This document shows positions 23,135 through 36,000 of a stretch of DNA of 64,000 bases, in pieces. The DNA is taken from contig OU612074.1 of NCBI GenBank assembly GCA_914767715.1, positions 1,875,501 through 1,939,500 of the forward strand, given 5' to 3'. The translations under genes were made by a program, and so were the position numbers. The notes under the pieces are model-generated. The model worked only from the letters and a program-made list of their open reading frames with translations, made no database searches and had not been told where the DNA came from. Position 1 is the first letter of the stretch. Every line of letters starts with the position of its first letter. Source of the DNA: Membranipora membranacea. Taxonomy: Eukaryota > Bryozoa > Gymnolaemata > Cheilostomatida > Membraniporidae.

Positions 23135-23390
23135 AGATTTAGATTATATCCAGTGGTGGATAGGCTGAGATTATATCCAGGCATGGATATGTAGATTATA
23201 TCCAAGAAGGGCTTAGTAGGCTGAAATTATATCTAGGCGTGGATAGGCTGAGTTTATATCTAGGGGTGGATAGGCTGAGATTATATCTAGGGGTGGATAG
23301 GCTGAGTTTATATGTAGGGGTGGATCGGCCGAGATTATATCCAGGGGTGAAAAGGCTGAGATTATATCCAGGCGTGGATAGGTAGATTGA
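23135..23390. repeat. 27-bp minisatellite overlapping the GPCR stop codon
   Basis: About nine units of TTATATCYAGGSGTGGATAGGCTGAGA, mostly exactly 27 bp. The right-most units run into the final coding exon of the GPCR gene, whose last codons and TAA stop (23362-23364 on the plus strand) are repeat sequence read on the minus strand. Confidence 0.9.
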
Positions 23391-26300
23391 GGTCAGACAT
23401 ACTCAGACTATCCCCGTTACTGCGGTCCTGATGTGTACTCTGATCCATGAGACATCCTGTACTCTGACGCTGACCCGGTAGATTAGAGGAGAGATTGCTT
23501 GATGACTGATCAGTATTATCCTCTTGTGCGCTCATATCATCAGTAGTCGGTATCGGCCTGTACAAAGAATGAAAGCTGAAATTGAGCGAGGAACTTTACA
23601 TTGAATTTTTGTTTTTCGAAATTTGATTGCTAATGTACAATTGGTAAGATATTAATTTGGCTAATCATAAACTTTTTGCATTATGCTCAAAGATTGCTAA
23701 TATAAATTAATTCGGTTCTGTAAAAGAAGAAAATTAATGGGTCCCTTCATGATCTTAAAAAAATCCATATTAATGGTCCCCTACAATACACACAAGCTCC
23801 CAAATATGAGTTTGGTTCACAAGCTCATAACTCTGGGCTTGCTTTTCCCAGTAGCCACCTCGCAAACACCATAGTACATCAATCCTCCTACACAGGGAGT
23901 CACAGGGGAGTCACAGGGAAGTCACAGGGGAGACACGGGAGAGTCATAGGGAAAAGTGTCTTTGTGAAAGCTGAGCAAAGAAAGACCACATGATGTGACA
24001 AATTATCATTTGATATCTGTGGTACAGAGTATATAACTAGCTTACTGATATTCCGGTATACTGTTGAGTGTGCCGGCAGCGTTTAGCCTCTCAGGGCAGG
24101 TCACTGAGGACATCAATCTCCTACTCTTGTATGATTTAATATTCTGTAAGTCAGCGACATGAGAAATAACTCCTGGTGATACTTTCTCATCTATTAGCTG
24201 ACAGATTAGCTTGTAGGACAGCTCGCTGGTGTATGACCTACAATCAATGTGAGATGGTTAGGTACACTCATCTGAGATTTATACCCTCAGAAATATGCTT
24301 TGATTGTTCGTTACTTGTTGATCCGACAAATAGTGAGTATCTAGTTACACAATTTCTGACACAGACTGATTACCAATAAACAAGCCTGAAACATCCCTTT
24401 GAACCTGCACCAGAAGAAGCAATTAATCTCCAAGTTGGCTAAGAATATAATTTTAGACTTGTTTGATTTTCTTTTTAGTATAGCTAACTTTGGGATGATT
24501 AAATTTTTGCTGGCAGTAATTTTTTATTAGCTGCGGTTGAGGCTATATAATGTAAAGTGGGCGAGTAGTTGTTGTGTGCTCTTTATTTTATTTAACCAAA
24601 ATAACATAAGAGCCACTTACATGGGTGTGTCCGGTATCTCTAAGCTGTCCGGTCGTTTACCGACATGTCCATTTGTAGCTCCGTTTCCATTTACATCCAT
24701 AGATACCTGGTTATCGTGCTCAAATTTCTCCTACAATTATCGCTTATATAGTAATGGCTTGAGGCGGAGATGATTCTTAAATATCCTATATGTCATTATT
24801 AGATGTTGACTTCGGCAGTAAATTAATCAAACTACAAAAAAACCTTGTTTTGCAACATATTTTTTGCTAGAGATTATTGAGCAGACCAAGGCTCACGCAT
24901 TAAATTTCAATATCTAATCATTTTATTTTAAGATGCTAACTTACCTTATCAAAGAGTGCATTGTAGTTCAGTCCGATGAAGAAGATGGGGGTGGTGAGTG
25001 AATGACTCCAACCAAGGAGGGTCAATGCTCGGTAGATCATTGGCTTCAAAAACGAAAATAAAATCATAACTTGTATATTATAACATAGGTCTCAAAGCCA
25101 AGATCTGTTCTGCACCTGTATGTTGTTGGGAGTTTTCTTGTCACATATAAGCAAAACACAACTCCTGGATATAATATTTTGTTCGTACTGAGCTTTCACA
25201 AGTTCACAAATGCATTTAACACCTATAAGATATTATAAGATTATAACATTTCATCATAACTGATAAGGTTTTTGAGTTCAAACTCTACCAAAGTTATTGT
25301 TAGTGGTACATTATCAACCAAATCCCAAATTGGGATTTGGTTGATAATGTGAACCACATTGGGATTCCCAATGTGGTTCATCACGCACCACTATGGGCAA
25401 CTCGGGCAGAGTTTGAGCAGGGAGAATGGTTTGAGCACACAAACTATGGTTAGTAAAAGTTTTAACTGTCTATATTTACCTCAGCCTTGACAAACACATC
25501 TATTATAGTGAGTAAGAAGAGAGGATACCAGAAAACTACGAAGGAGAGAACCATGGTGACTAGTATATACAGATTACGTGTACCGTCAGTAATCGCTCGC
25601 GCTGCCTTCTGCGTAGAACTCTGCCGTCTAATCAAATTTACATAAGTTACATTGAGAATAATATATAAATATATTATTTTAAGGCAAACGGATGGATTTC
25701 AGTAGTTGCAGTATATAATGTGAGATATTTTTGCATTAACTAAACGATGCTGTTTTCTCTTCAAAGAAAAGATCATAAACATAACATGTCTGGCAGAGGT
25801 TGGCCAGCTTGCTCACTCTACTATTTTAGCCGATGTTCAGCTATTATTATTGTTTGATTGCCTCTAAAGTTGAGACATTTTGTTTAAATATCTGGAATGA
25901 AGGCATGGTAACATTCTGACCTGTGTACATATATTCGTTGTCGTCCAGCTCGAGGTAATCTATGCCTCACCGGAGTAGGATGTGCTGAAGACTCGACACA
26001 GCTTGTCTGACTTTTAACACTAGCTCTACTGAATCTCTGACTCCTGACACTATTAGCCCTACTCTTGACACTGCATCTACTTAAACTCCTCCCATAGAAC
26101 TTCTCAGCATCGTCAGTCACCATGTCCTCTGATTGGTTAATGGTCTGTGTCATGTCTTCTGATTGGGCGACAGAATGGTATCCATCATTTGTCATTTTCA
26201 TATCATTGTTGTTAGATTCTGCAGTGCCCACTTTGTCGACTGTGGCGGTAGAATGCTTATGATAGCTTTGCACAACGCTGTTCGGCTTGCTTAATGCCGC

Positions 26301-28916
26301 AAACTCCATTTCTTCTAGGCAGCTTGTGGAGGATAGAAGTTGGAAAATTCTCTGGTAATGCCTGAAATAATATCAAACACATCAAACATTTACATCATTG
26401 CCAATACCCAGTGATGGTCCATACAACCATCGAGTTAGGATAACTCTATACATACAACTATTGCATGCCTTAGTGATACTAAGAGTTATCTCCAAAACCT
26501 AAGAGGGGAGGCAAATCCAAAACATAGTAAAAATATTCTACTTTGTTGGAGTATAACCTTATCACAGCGGCCCCAGAAAATGAAAGTAGGGTAACTGAGA
26601 CAAAGCTAGTAATCTGCTTTTATGTTATCTAAGCAATTGTGTTCAACTTAAACAAATTGTAGTATTTGGCTATTTGCAGCTGATGTGCTGTCGAGGTGCA
26701 ACAGACAGATATGACCCAAGACTTGACATTTATCAGGACATAACACCCTACTCTACCAGAAGGTTCAGATATCAGTGAGTCTTTCAATTAGAAACATCCA
26801 AAATCGCAATCTGATCACTCGCTCAGTTAGTGAGCGATACTTGCTAGGCTCTCGAACGAATTTGTCTAATTGAAAGACCAAGTGAGTGATAATTTTGAGC
26901 GATATGATAGTGATAATTTGCTTTAGTAAAGCATCGCTCATTCTAATTGCAAGACCCCCCCAGGAGGAAGCGACTACTAACCTTCTGTTGATATCAAGCC
27001 TTAGTTTACATAAGTAGATGATATTTAACACAATGATCATGGTGAGGATACCAATCCATAGTAAGTGTAGCAGATAGTTTCCTGTTATTCCATAAGCGAA
27101 ACTACATATACCAATCTGAATGGAGAGAAAAGTGGATTGTGTTGGGAGAACATGGTGGACTTTTTTTGAACAAATTTGGTCGCTTTCTTATGACACACAT
27201 TGAATGAAAGCTAACGATTGAACACTTAAACAACTACTTCAATCAGTTGTAATAGTCACAATGTCTGAGGAAAATTGATCACACTCAGTCTTAATTCTAG
27301 ATTGACCCGACAGACAATTATGTATTTGGTGTTACAAGCCTGATGTGATGCTGCAGTGATAGAGATTAGTTTCAATTCAATATTTACAGATACAGAAATG
27401 TGTCGAGCAGCCTTGGATCAAGATTGATCAAATTCCTCTGCATTCCGGGTCATGCGTGAGGAATGGAAAGGGAACAACTCTAAACTCAGGAAAATGGATC
27501 AAGAGCAACCTTATCCAAACGGTCCCATTCGAGCAGTATTGAATATTGAGTATTGAGCATTACACTTGTAAGATACTGCTGTAATGATTAGGTTAAGTTT
27601 ACCTCAGGGTTAAAAGTTGAGATGGATGGCATGAAGGCTACGCCGAGATTCACGACTACGCTAGTCACCCAGACCACCACAATCCCGAAGCAGATACAGC
27701 AGTAGTTACTGATACTGATCTCTACCAGTTTGTTTGTGAAGTGGTAGATCTCAGTGGTTGTTATGGCCATTAGGTTAAAGGTTGTCGCTGTCACTAATAT
27801 GATGTATGATGAGAACAGAGCAGCACAGTGTCGAGATGGCTGTCCCTCATACAAACTCTAAATAAATAAAAAGATCGAATAAATGCATCAGATCAGAATT
27901 CATCTCTTCTCCATTGTTAGCAAAGTACCGCTAACTTAACCCATGCTCAAGTTATGTCACCTTGCGTGATTTGATTCAACTTTTGAAATATTCAGGATCA
28001 TACCTATCTTGAGAGGGGGGTGTGTTATTTTCATTACAAATCATCTCACAAGCCAAGAAATTATTTCTCAGATTAAGCTTTAATTTCTGGATGTAAGCAA
28101 AGTAGATATGATAGACTTTCCCGGCTAGGGGGCGAGAGTCTGGGGGGCTCAGACTAAATGATATACTTTGTTCTATTAGGATTTCTTATACAGCAACAAA
28201 AACCAAAATAAATAAATGCTCACATACCTTAGCGAATAGTACAACATGTACAGATTTGACAGCATCTATAAATAGCTGATGTATTATAAAGGCGTTCTGT
28301 GTTCTCTGGAGTCGTCTAATCACAGTAACCAGACACAGCATTATAACATTAGATAGCAGAGAGATCACAGCTCCTGATATAATGGCTATAGATGAAGTGA
28401 TCTTAAGTCCTGGGCCATAAAGCTCTGCAGGAAAAATCAGTGAATTGTTATATCTACTGATAAGTATTACAAAGTAATTTGGTTGCTGAACATGTTTGTG
28501 CTCTCTTCAACCTGGCCTTAGGAATCAAATATCGAAACATGGGATGAGAGGAGCTAAATCAAGTATCTGATCCTTAAATTTGTAGATAACTGAACAGCCA
28601 AAGAAGCTTATGAATGTACTGGTTGTAGAAGGATACTTTCTGCCTTGACACCAGATCACAATAAATCACAAGGAAATACAATAAAAACAGTAAGTGCAGC
28701 CAAAAACAAAAATTTCAAATATTGCTTATCGGACTCGAGGTAATCCAAATCTAGGACTCTCAATATTAATTGCAGAATCCTCTCTGAAGTTCATGACCCT
28801 GACCCCAATATGACTGAAGTATAGAACTAACCAGTGACAACCTCTCTATCTGTGACCGCATTGTGAGATATCGTGGAATTGTCTCCCGCTGCTTCATTTA
28901 TCAAACTGCCAAGCAT
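23362..28916 (-). CDS. Class A (rhodopsin-like) G-protein coupled receptor
   Basis: Nine exons in transcript order: 28832-28916, 28228-28424, 27603-27857, 26982-27115, 25971-26361, 25480-25620, 24945-25043, 24046-24143, 23362-23557; phases agree and give 531 aa. Seven membrane helices. Class A landmarks: N54 in TM1, D82 in TM2, C105 before TM3 with C183 in loop 2 for the disulfide, W157 in TM4, F381xxxWxP387 in TM6 and GLNYNALF in TM7 where NPxxY is usual. The DRY position reads E130-I-Y, lacking the arginine. The N-terminus is short, with sequon N13-S-T. Intracellular loop 3 is about 150 residues, Ser-rich, with repeated SRxSVKS motifs. The acceptor of exon 6 (GGCAG/AGT) was chosen because the other AG gives a stop. 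The ligand cannot be told: aminergic and other small-ligand receptors share this plan, but I saw no aminergic TM3 aspartate. Confidence 0.88.
23893..23950. repeat. Short 11-bp tandem repeat (GGGAGTCACAG)
   Basis: About five imperfect units of GGGAGTCACAG within the last GPCR intron. Unrelated in sequence to the GCGTTCTGCAA array. Confidence 0.75.
25277..25420. repeat. Double-hairpin fold-back element
   Basis: Two adjacent near-perfect palindromes: 25308-25350 (21-bp arms around one base, core CCCAAATTGGG) and 25351-25379 (14-bp arms around one base, core GGGATTCCC). An outer pair encloses them: CAAACTCT...AGTGGT on the left and ACCACT...AGAGTTTG on the right. The whole unit can fold as a three-part cruciform. 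It lies in GPCR intron 6. Confidence 0.85.
26776..26882. mobile_element. Small MITE-like unit in GPCR intron 4
   Basis: Inverted ends GTCTTTCAATTAGA and TCTAATTGAAAGAC, 14 bp and perfect, bound about 105 bp. A third partial copy (TCTAATTGCAAGAC) lies about 75 bp further right. Non-coding. Confidence 0.7.
28125..28160. repeat. Dispersed short repeat, copy 1 (GGCTAGGGGGCG ... GGCTCAGACTAA)
   Basis: CCGGCTAGGGGGCG followed by AGAGTCTGGGGGGCTCAGACTAA. The same two blocks recur at 34018-34065 with a small insertion between them. The second block is a hairpin, AGTCTG ... CAGACT. One copy lies in a GPCR intron, the other in an SLC6 intron. Confidence 0.7.
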
Positions 28917-30009
28917 TTCTCGTGCTTTTCAGCCCCCTTAGTCCAATAAAGGAAGCCTGTCACAAGTATTACTGCTTAGTGAGCTAATGCATGGCTAAAT
29001 TCCCTGAAAAACTTGAGAACTTCTTTCACAAGTGGTTTGAGCAGCTCTATACGAGGACACGTCGGTTTGCAGCTTGGTCTGATCTTCATTGTCCTCATCT
29101 TGATTGCAGACTGTGGATAAGCACAAGTTGCCTCAAGATCTCTTCCCAGACGAATGAATAGTTAAAGGAAAGCAGCACACATCCCTGCAGACTTGGGCGT
29201 ATTGATATCTTTGATTTTTTAGTTTTTATTCTGTCAAAAATTAAGTTATAGCAGTCCTTGTGGAGCAGACTTTGACTCTATGTCGGTCTCATCTCAGCAA
29301 AGTTATACGATTATTTGCCCTTAGGACATGATATAGTATGAAATGTTGAGGTTAAATACTCAAATTGATCCGTATATCCAAAAAGTCAGAAAGTAATGAA
29401 ATTAGTATCAGCTTCTAAATGTTAGATGTCAAGTGTAACAGACTTTGTGAAAAAGTAACCATCTGAGCAGTAAAATCCAAAAAAAGAACATCCATGCACA
29501 ACAACACACTACACTAGGATTATCATCCTAGAGCAATCGCACAAAACTGATGCAGTTTTTGTGTCGCCAATGTGTGGCGCGTTGAATTAGTGTCTTAAAG
29601 TGAATGAAAGTTTGGTAAGAATGAAAAACCATATGAGTCTCCAGACTAGTTGACAGTAGACAACTACCGTATCAAGATGAGACCTTACTTACTGTACGAA
29701 AGTCAAGGTTTTATCTGAAACCTAATATTAAGATATTACTAGAGCAGATACTCAGAAAGTTATTCAAGTTGTCCTCACACTTCAAAAATCATTAACATAA
29801 GATTATGACTTGGAGTTGTCCCTTCAAAAGCACCCAGTTTACTGTAATCCATCAAAGTACTAGGAATTCCAACATTACTGCCCCTAGACATCCTTCTACT
29901 ACATAACGACATTTAGTCCCCATTGCGATCGCACAGATAATGTTACAGCCGTGTATTACATGTATGTACATGCACATTAGTGTCATTGTGTAGTAAAATA
30001 GACCCCTCC
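28917..30009. other. Intergenic region between GPCR promoter side and SLC6 3' end
   Basis: About 1.1 kb. It should contain the GPCR promoter and the SLC6 3' UTR (both minus-strand genes). A possible reverse AATAAA lies at about 29225-29230, about 780 nt past the SLC6 stop. No further gene seen. Confidence 0.45.
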
Positions 30010-33000
30010 TTACACACGAGGTAGCTTCTCTGTTGAGTTTGTCAAGCCCTCCTTTTCACTCTCATTGTATTGTGGCGGCTTCTCGTCAGATTGAACCTCA
30101 TTTAGTGGCATGTTCTCCTCCGGGCTAAAAAAAGAGTCACTAAATAAGACATCAAATCAAACATAGAGATCATAAACCTTAGAAGATGCAAGTCGAGGAC
30201 CAGTTTATGAGTAACTGGTAAGTCAATTTTCACTGAACCGAATACAAAAAGATGAATGTTGGGGGGGGGGGGGCTGCACCAATCCCAGAAGAGTAGTGGG
30301 TGTAAAATGATCTTAGTCTTATATATACTGGTCAAGCAAGGTAAGTACATTGTGAATAGCTATCTCGGCTGTGATAGGTAAGTACGCTGACGTGATGTAA
30401 GTACACAGAGAGGTAAGTGATTATATATAGTTTACTTACAGCATATCCTCATGTTCAGGCCTAGCTTTGTGATGTTCTTTAGATCCCCACTCAGGTGATG
30501 GTAGAGAATACTTCTTTATTCTCTACAGAAAAATTAATTAAAAATAGTTATTAATATCAAATTATACATGGAAGCGTGTCATGAACAAACAGAGCAAGTA
30601 CCAAAGGCCAGGAATTCACATCGTAGTATACAAGAGTTCAAATATGACCCTAGGTTGTTCTAAAATGATAGCTGAACCATGGCCGAACCCATAGTTACTG
30701 ATAATAAGTGGATAGTTTTAGAAACAGTTATGTTCTCTTCAAGTAGATAAATGTGATAGACTCAACACAACGTGGACTGAAAACACTTTCTAATTCCAGT
30801 TGAAGCATGATATTTAACTCAATTACTCCAAATAAGCTTCAATAAACGAGTCTCAACATCAAAAAGACACCCGAATGAAGGCGACCGAATTGATTTGAGC
30901 ACATATCGATCCTTACCTCCCACAGTGTGAGGCCCTCGTTTCTTGTTTTCACCAGTAGATAGACAGCGTAGGCTGGAGTAGGTAGAGAACTACTGAGAGC
31001 GTATATCCAGGCTAGCCCTATAGCTCCTGCCGGGTAAACTACAGTCTTCTTATATACAGGAGCTTTATATGTGGCCAGAGAGTATATCAACATAACCTGT
31101 AAATATGGACGGCAGCTCAACGAAATGTTGAGAAGTCAGACAGTTTATTACATTGGCAAATCTTCTGCCAAGCTGGTAAATTGATATTGATTGAGGGGGT
31201 AAGAAGAAATTACGTAAGGTCATAGAACCGAGGAGAACTCCTTGATTGAACTAGTGATCATCTTAATATTTTACTCTGAGGTTCAACTTGTCCCTTGATG
31301 CCATTGGCAAATAATCCAACATTGAGAACAAGGCTAAGGTCTTATGAGAAAACTACATTTCTACATGCTACAAGACAAGTATGATGAAGGGGATGTTAAT
31401 CCAGCAATAATTTTCAGTATTTTGATTTTTTAAACTTTTTTTTAAAACAATAAAGGTGCCATTTAAAGATTAAAAAAATATTGATGACTTACGACAATCA
31501 TAACAGGGGTGACAACTTTCCACATCCACTTCCAAACTCCTATTGGTTTATATCCGATCATCAGCTCAATGTTCTCATACATTCTGTCAACGCCTGTCAA
31601 TAGTCAAATTATTGAGGATATAAAACAATAGGTCAAGATATTCATGACTTGCTCTCCGATCGAACTTGCTGGATAAAAGAAATGCATCAGGAGCTAACGC
31701 AGCGCAGACATCGTATAAGCGAAGAAACATTCTGATGTCTGACAAGCAAGGAGCGGTAAAGTTCAGCGCCTAAAAGAACTTAGGCTGCTCCATCGGTAAA
31801 TCTAATATGACCCTTGTCTTATAAGGCTTGAAAAGACAAGGGTTTGACTTCTGTTGCCATAAATGTGCCAATAATGCCCACCCCATTAAGTGGAATGCTA
31901 GGCTTCAAAGTTTTCGATATATCTTACCGTATACCCAGCCAATGATCAAACACTCGATACAACTGATAAACAGCAGAGTAAATATACCGATATACCAATC
32001 CATCAACTGGAAGAAATATATCCCAGACTACAACGAAAGAGAAACGGCAAATTAGGTGAGGAATTGCAGGCTTAGATTAAATCCGAAAAAAAAGGGACGA
32101 GGAATTACAGTTTAGCAGTCGACCATTTGTCTTGGCAAGATGAAGACTAGTCATTAAGACATGAATATAAATTTAATCAAGGATAGAAAACTATTTAATT
32201 ATATTGCTAATTGTTGATGTCAAAGAAGTCAACTATGTTTAGAGATTCCATGCAAATCGAGAACGCAGTTCCAAAAGTACTAGCAAAAAAAACCACATTT
32301 AACCAGAAGCAGTATGTAAACTAAATGTTTGGTTTGCTGCTTTGAGAGTTTAAGATCTGTAAACATACCAGTTAACCTTAGAATGTGAGCAAACACTTTC
32401 AACTACACTAACTATATTAGCTACGGTAAATAACAGACCCCGGGCAATGGGCTGACACTATCAATGTGCATATATTATAAGTACATATTTGACAACAACT
32501 ATATGTTTAAGACCGCAGAAGGACCAAAGCAATATATAGCTAGTTCTGCAGTAGTGACGTAATATCTTAACACTGAAAAAATCCATGCCATCCAAATCCA
32601 AAGCCATACTTTGTAAAAATAACTTTTGCCCAGAAGTGCTATGAATTTTTTCAGTGTCAAAATATTGCATAACTACTGCAGTCTTAGCTGCCGCACTGTA
32701 TATTGCTTTGGTCCTTCCTTTGTTTGTCTGTTTCTTGTAATACTGATAGGTTTGCATATTACTCACGTGTGTACAACAGAAGAGTCCTAGAAGGAAGGCC
32801 ATAAAGACGACACCTCCAGTAAACATCAGCTTCCTCAGGCGTGTGGTGAAGATGTTAGAGAACTCATCGAATATACACGTGGTAAATGTCTCAAACATTC
32901 CAAACTACAATCATTAAATATAAAGTACGATTTCATTTACCTTCTTAACAGGCAACAGATGAAATACAAGACAATTCACAATTCAAAAACATAATACATA

Positions 33001-36000
33001 TAGTATAAATTATTGTCATAGTTAACTTTTTATGTTGAAGTCGCAGCGATTGGTATTTGAAAACATCAAGAGGTCAACATTTCTTGTGGTAAACAAGTCA
33101 TTACTTCATTGGTTATCTGTTCTCAGAGTAATTACTTGACCTTATGGAAAATCTATTTAAATATTATCATTGTCCAGGACGTTACTTATTATATAATATG
33201 AGTTGTCCCCCTAATGGCATAAGGTGGGCATAACTTCTCACAATTACGAAATATGTAGGCTTATATCAAATCCAGGCATCAAATCAGAGAACCGCTGGCC
33301 CGGCAGGGAAAACTCCACATACAATTTACTCTTTGCATAAAACTTGGAGAGATTCATAACTCAACCTGGATCAAATTGATGAAGGATTCTCAAGCGAGTA
33401 AAGTCAAGGAGAAATAGAGTTCTCTAGTACATTATTTATCTAATTACATTATCTTACCTGAGAGTCGACACCGACAGATAGAATCATAAGGAAGAAGAGA
33501 ACAGCCCATAGTTGGGGTACTGGTAGATTAGATATAGCGTATGGATAAGCTACAAATATCAGTCCTGGACCTGTAAACAATATCAAAAACAACAATATGA
33601 GTAAAAACATACAACTATCAAGTGATTTATGCTCCCTAGAGTTCAGCTTCATGAATATATTCAACTGAGGAAACCTCTGAGGAATATTAGTAAGGAATTA
33701 AAAGTTTTGTTTTTTACCCAATTGGAGTGCAGAAAGAGGAGCCCAACTGCATATAATCCTTTTGATGTACAATGATATGCAATCAGTACAGCAGGGAGAT
33801 TGTCCCTAACTCTCTGCAGTACTGGCCAATTCTAGTGATAATTAAGAGTTGTGTTGTCATAACCAGCGATTGCTCATAAATGTAGTTTCAGAGGAGATTC
33901 AGCACACAGCAATATATCGATTGCAGAAAACAGATAGAAAGGAAGATAAAAATACACCTCGTGACAGTGATTTGCAGCTTAGCCAGCATTCATGTAGGTA
34001 ATATATAACCTCCTTCACCGGCTAGGGGGCGTTGGGTGGGGCAAGAGTCTGAGGGGCTCAGACTAATTCACCCCCAGAGTTGTATATAATTTATAGACTC
34101 ACCACTATCGACGATATCTTCGACTCTCACACCGGCCTGTTTAGCCATATAGCCGAGTACAGAGAATATAACAAAGCCGGCATAGAGACTCGTACCACAA
34201 TTAATCAGCGGTACTACCACAGAAAATCTGTAACATCAAATGTAGCATTGATCACGGGTAAAACATCAGGTGTGTACTAATTCATACTTCAGTAACACAT
34301 GGGAGAGAATGTCATTATTCATATCCAGTAAGCTTTGATCAATGCAATGAACTCGCTCTCCCCTTCATTGATCAATGTGATGCCCAATTTGTCTCCCAAT
34401 AGAGAGGTGTCTAACATAGTACAAATGATGAACTAAGAGGGGAAGTGGAGGGTACATTCATTCGGCGCAGATACTAACTTTTGTTGACAGCGTTCAACAT
34501 TCAACTCGGATAAAGGGTAAAACAAGCGAAGAAGTTACATCATTCATCCTCATCATCTGAGTTGTTGACGCTGGTATCGTACATATTCTACATACAAGTG
34601 ATACAGTGGTCATAATGGTACCAGCAGGCAGAAAAAAACAATATCGCTCAGAGCCAAAGACATATTTTTTGTTTTTCGTATATACAGTATATTGAGTTAT
34701 AGACATATTTAGTCATAGACCTATTTCAGCCCTTACCTGTATATATTGGTATTAAATCTGTTATAACTGGCCATGGTGAGCAGACCGCCCCACGCCGCAC
34801 CCAGAGAGAAGAATATCTGTCCACATGCCTCAGCCCAGACCTACACAACAATAAATGACATCTTAGCTCAATCATGTCGACAGTATCTACACAGCAATAT
34901 TACATGATAAGAACATGTCCACAAAATCTAATTGATACGTTGTGTCGGACAGCAACACATTACCCAGGGTAGATTGGATATCCAATGTTTGTAACATTTT
35001 TTGACCGCCATATTTAAGGGGTCCCCGCTCGCATTTAAGGGGACCACAGCTGCGCAGGTGGCTTGTGTGGGGTAAATATCCCTAATACACAATACCAGTG
35101 CTATCCAACGCTTTTCATATTTTATCTAGCCGAGAGTTTGAACCTGCCATGGCATTCCGATAAGAGCATAGATAGTTAAAGATTGGATTTCACTTTTTCT
35201 GTTGTCACAAGTTGGGCTAAAAAGGATTTCGAACTTGACAAAAAGGAGACTGATGTACTGAAATAGTCTATCGACCCAAACTATTATCGGCGTAAGCCTG
35301 GGTGGCCCTGTGGCACTCAGATTGTACTCGTGGGAATTCAAAACCTCAATGAATAAATAACACGCCACTAAAAGGTATTATTCAGCAGTTTACCGCCTTG
35401 GGTGTTACATTTCTATCATGTTTATTCACAATGCAGTGAGAGAGAGATTGTTTACAAAGAGTTAAAAACCAATATCCGCCTCTCTGACGACAATTGGCAG
35501 CAGGCAGCAGGGCTTTGAATTTATGAATTGGATGGAAAATAACCAACCTGTCCTTGTATACAGACAGAGCTAACATACAATCATAGAGAATTATTAGCAG
35601 TTGTTTTGTTGCGCAAAATCCATAATTAGCTATGCCATACAAACAAAGACTTTATAATGTCACAATGTATGAAACAGTAAAAAATCAATAGGGTATTAGC
35701 TAACAGCCTTATGCGCTGCTTCTGCCCTTTTAACAAAAATGCTGCCGCCCTGGGATTTTCCACAACAGTGGAATTTTCCACTGTTGTTCAGACATACAGA
35801 CACGGTCTCCACGTGTTTCTATGCAGCGCATTGACTGATGAGTAGCCTTAGGTTCTGAGCAGTATTGGGTGGTAGACAGCACCCGCCCTCAATCAATGTG
35901 CAATAGGAAAGAAAAAAATCAATACATTATAATTAACAGTCTCTGGCAGCTTGTAATAATTCATTAATACCTTTTAGCCTATACTAGCAGCTCCCACATT

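Noticed and set aside
25620-25636. Alternative acceptor GATTAG/ACGG for GPCR exon 6
   Set aside because: With the phase of exon 5 it leads to a stop codon after 13 codons; the AG ten bases downstream keeps the frame into TM6.
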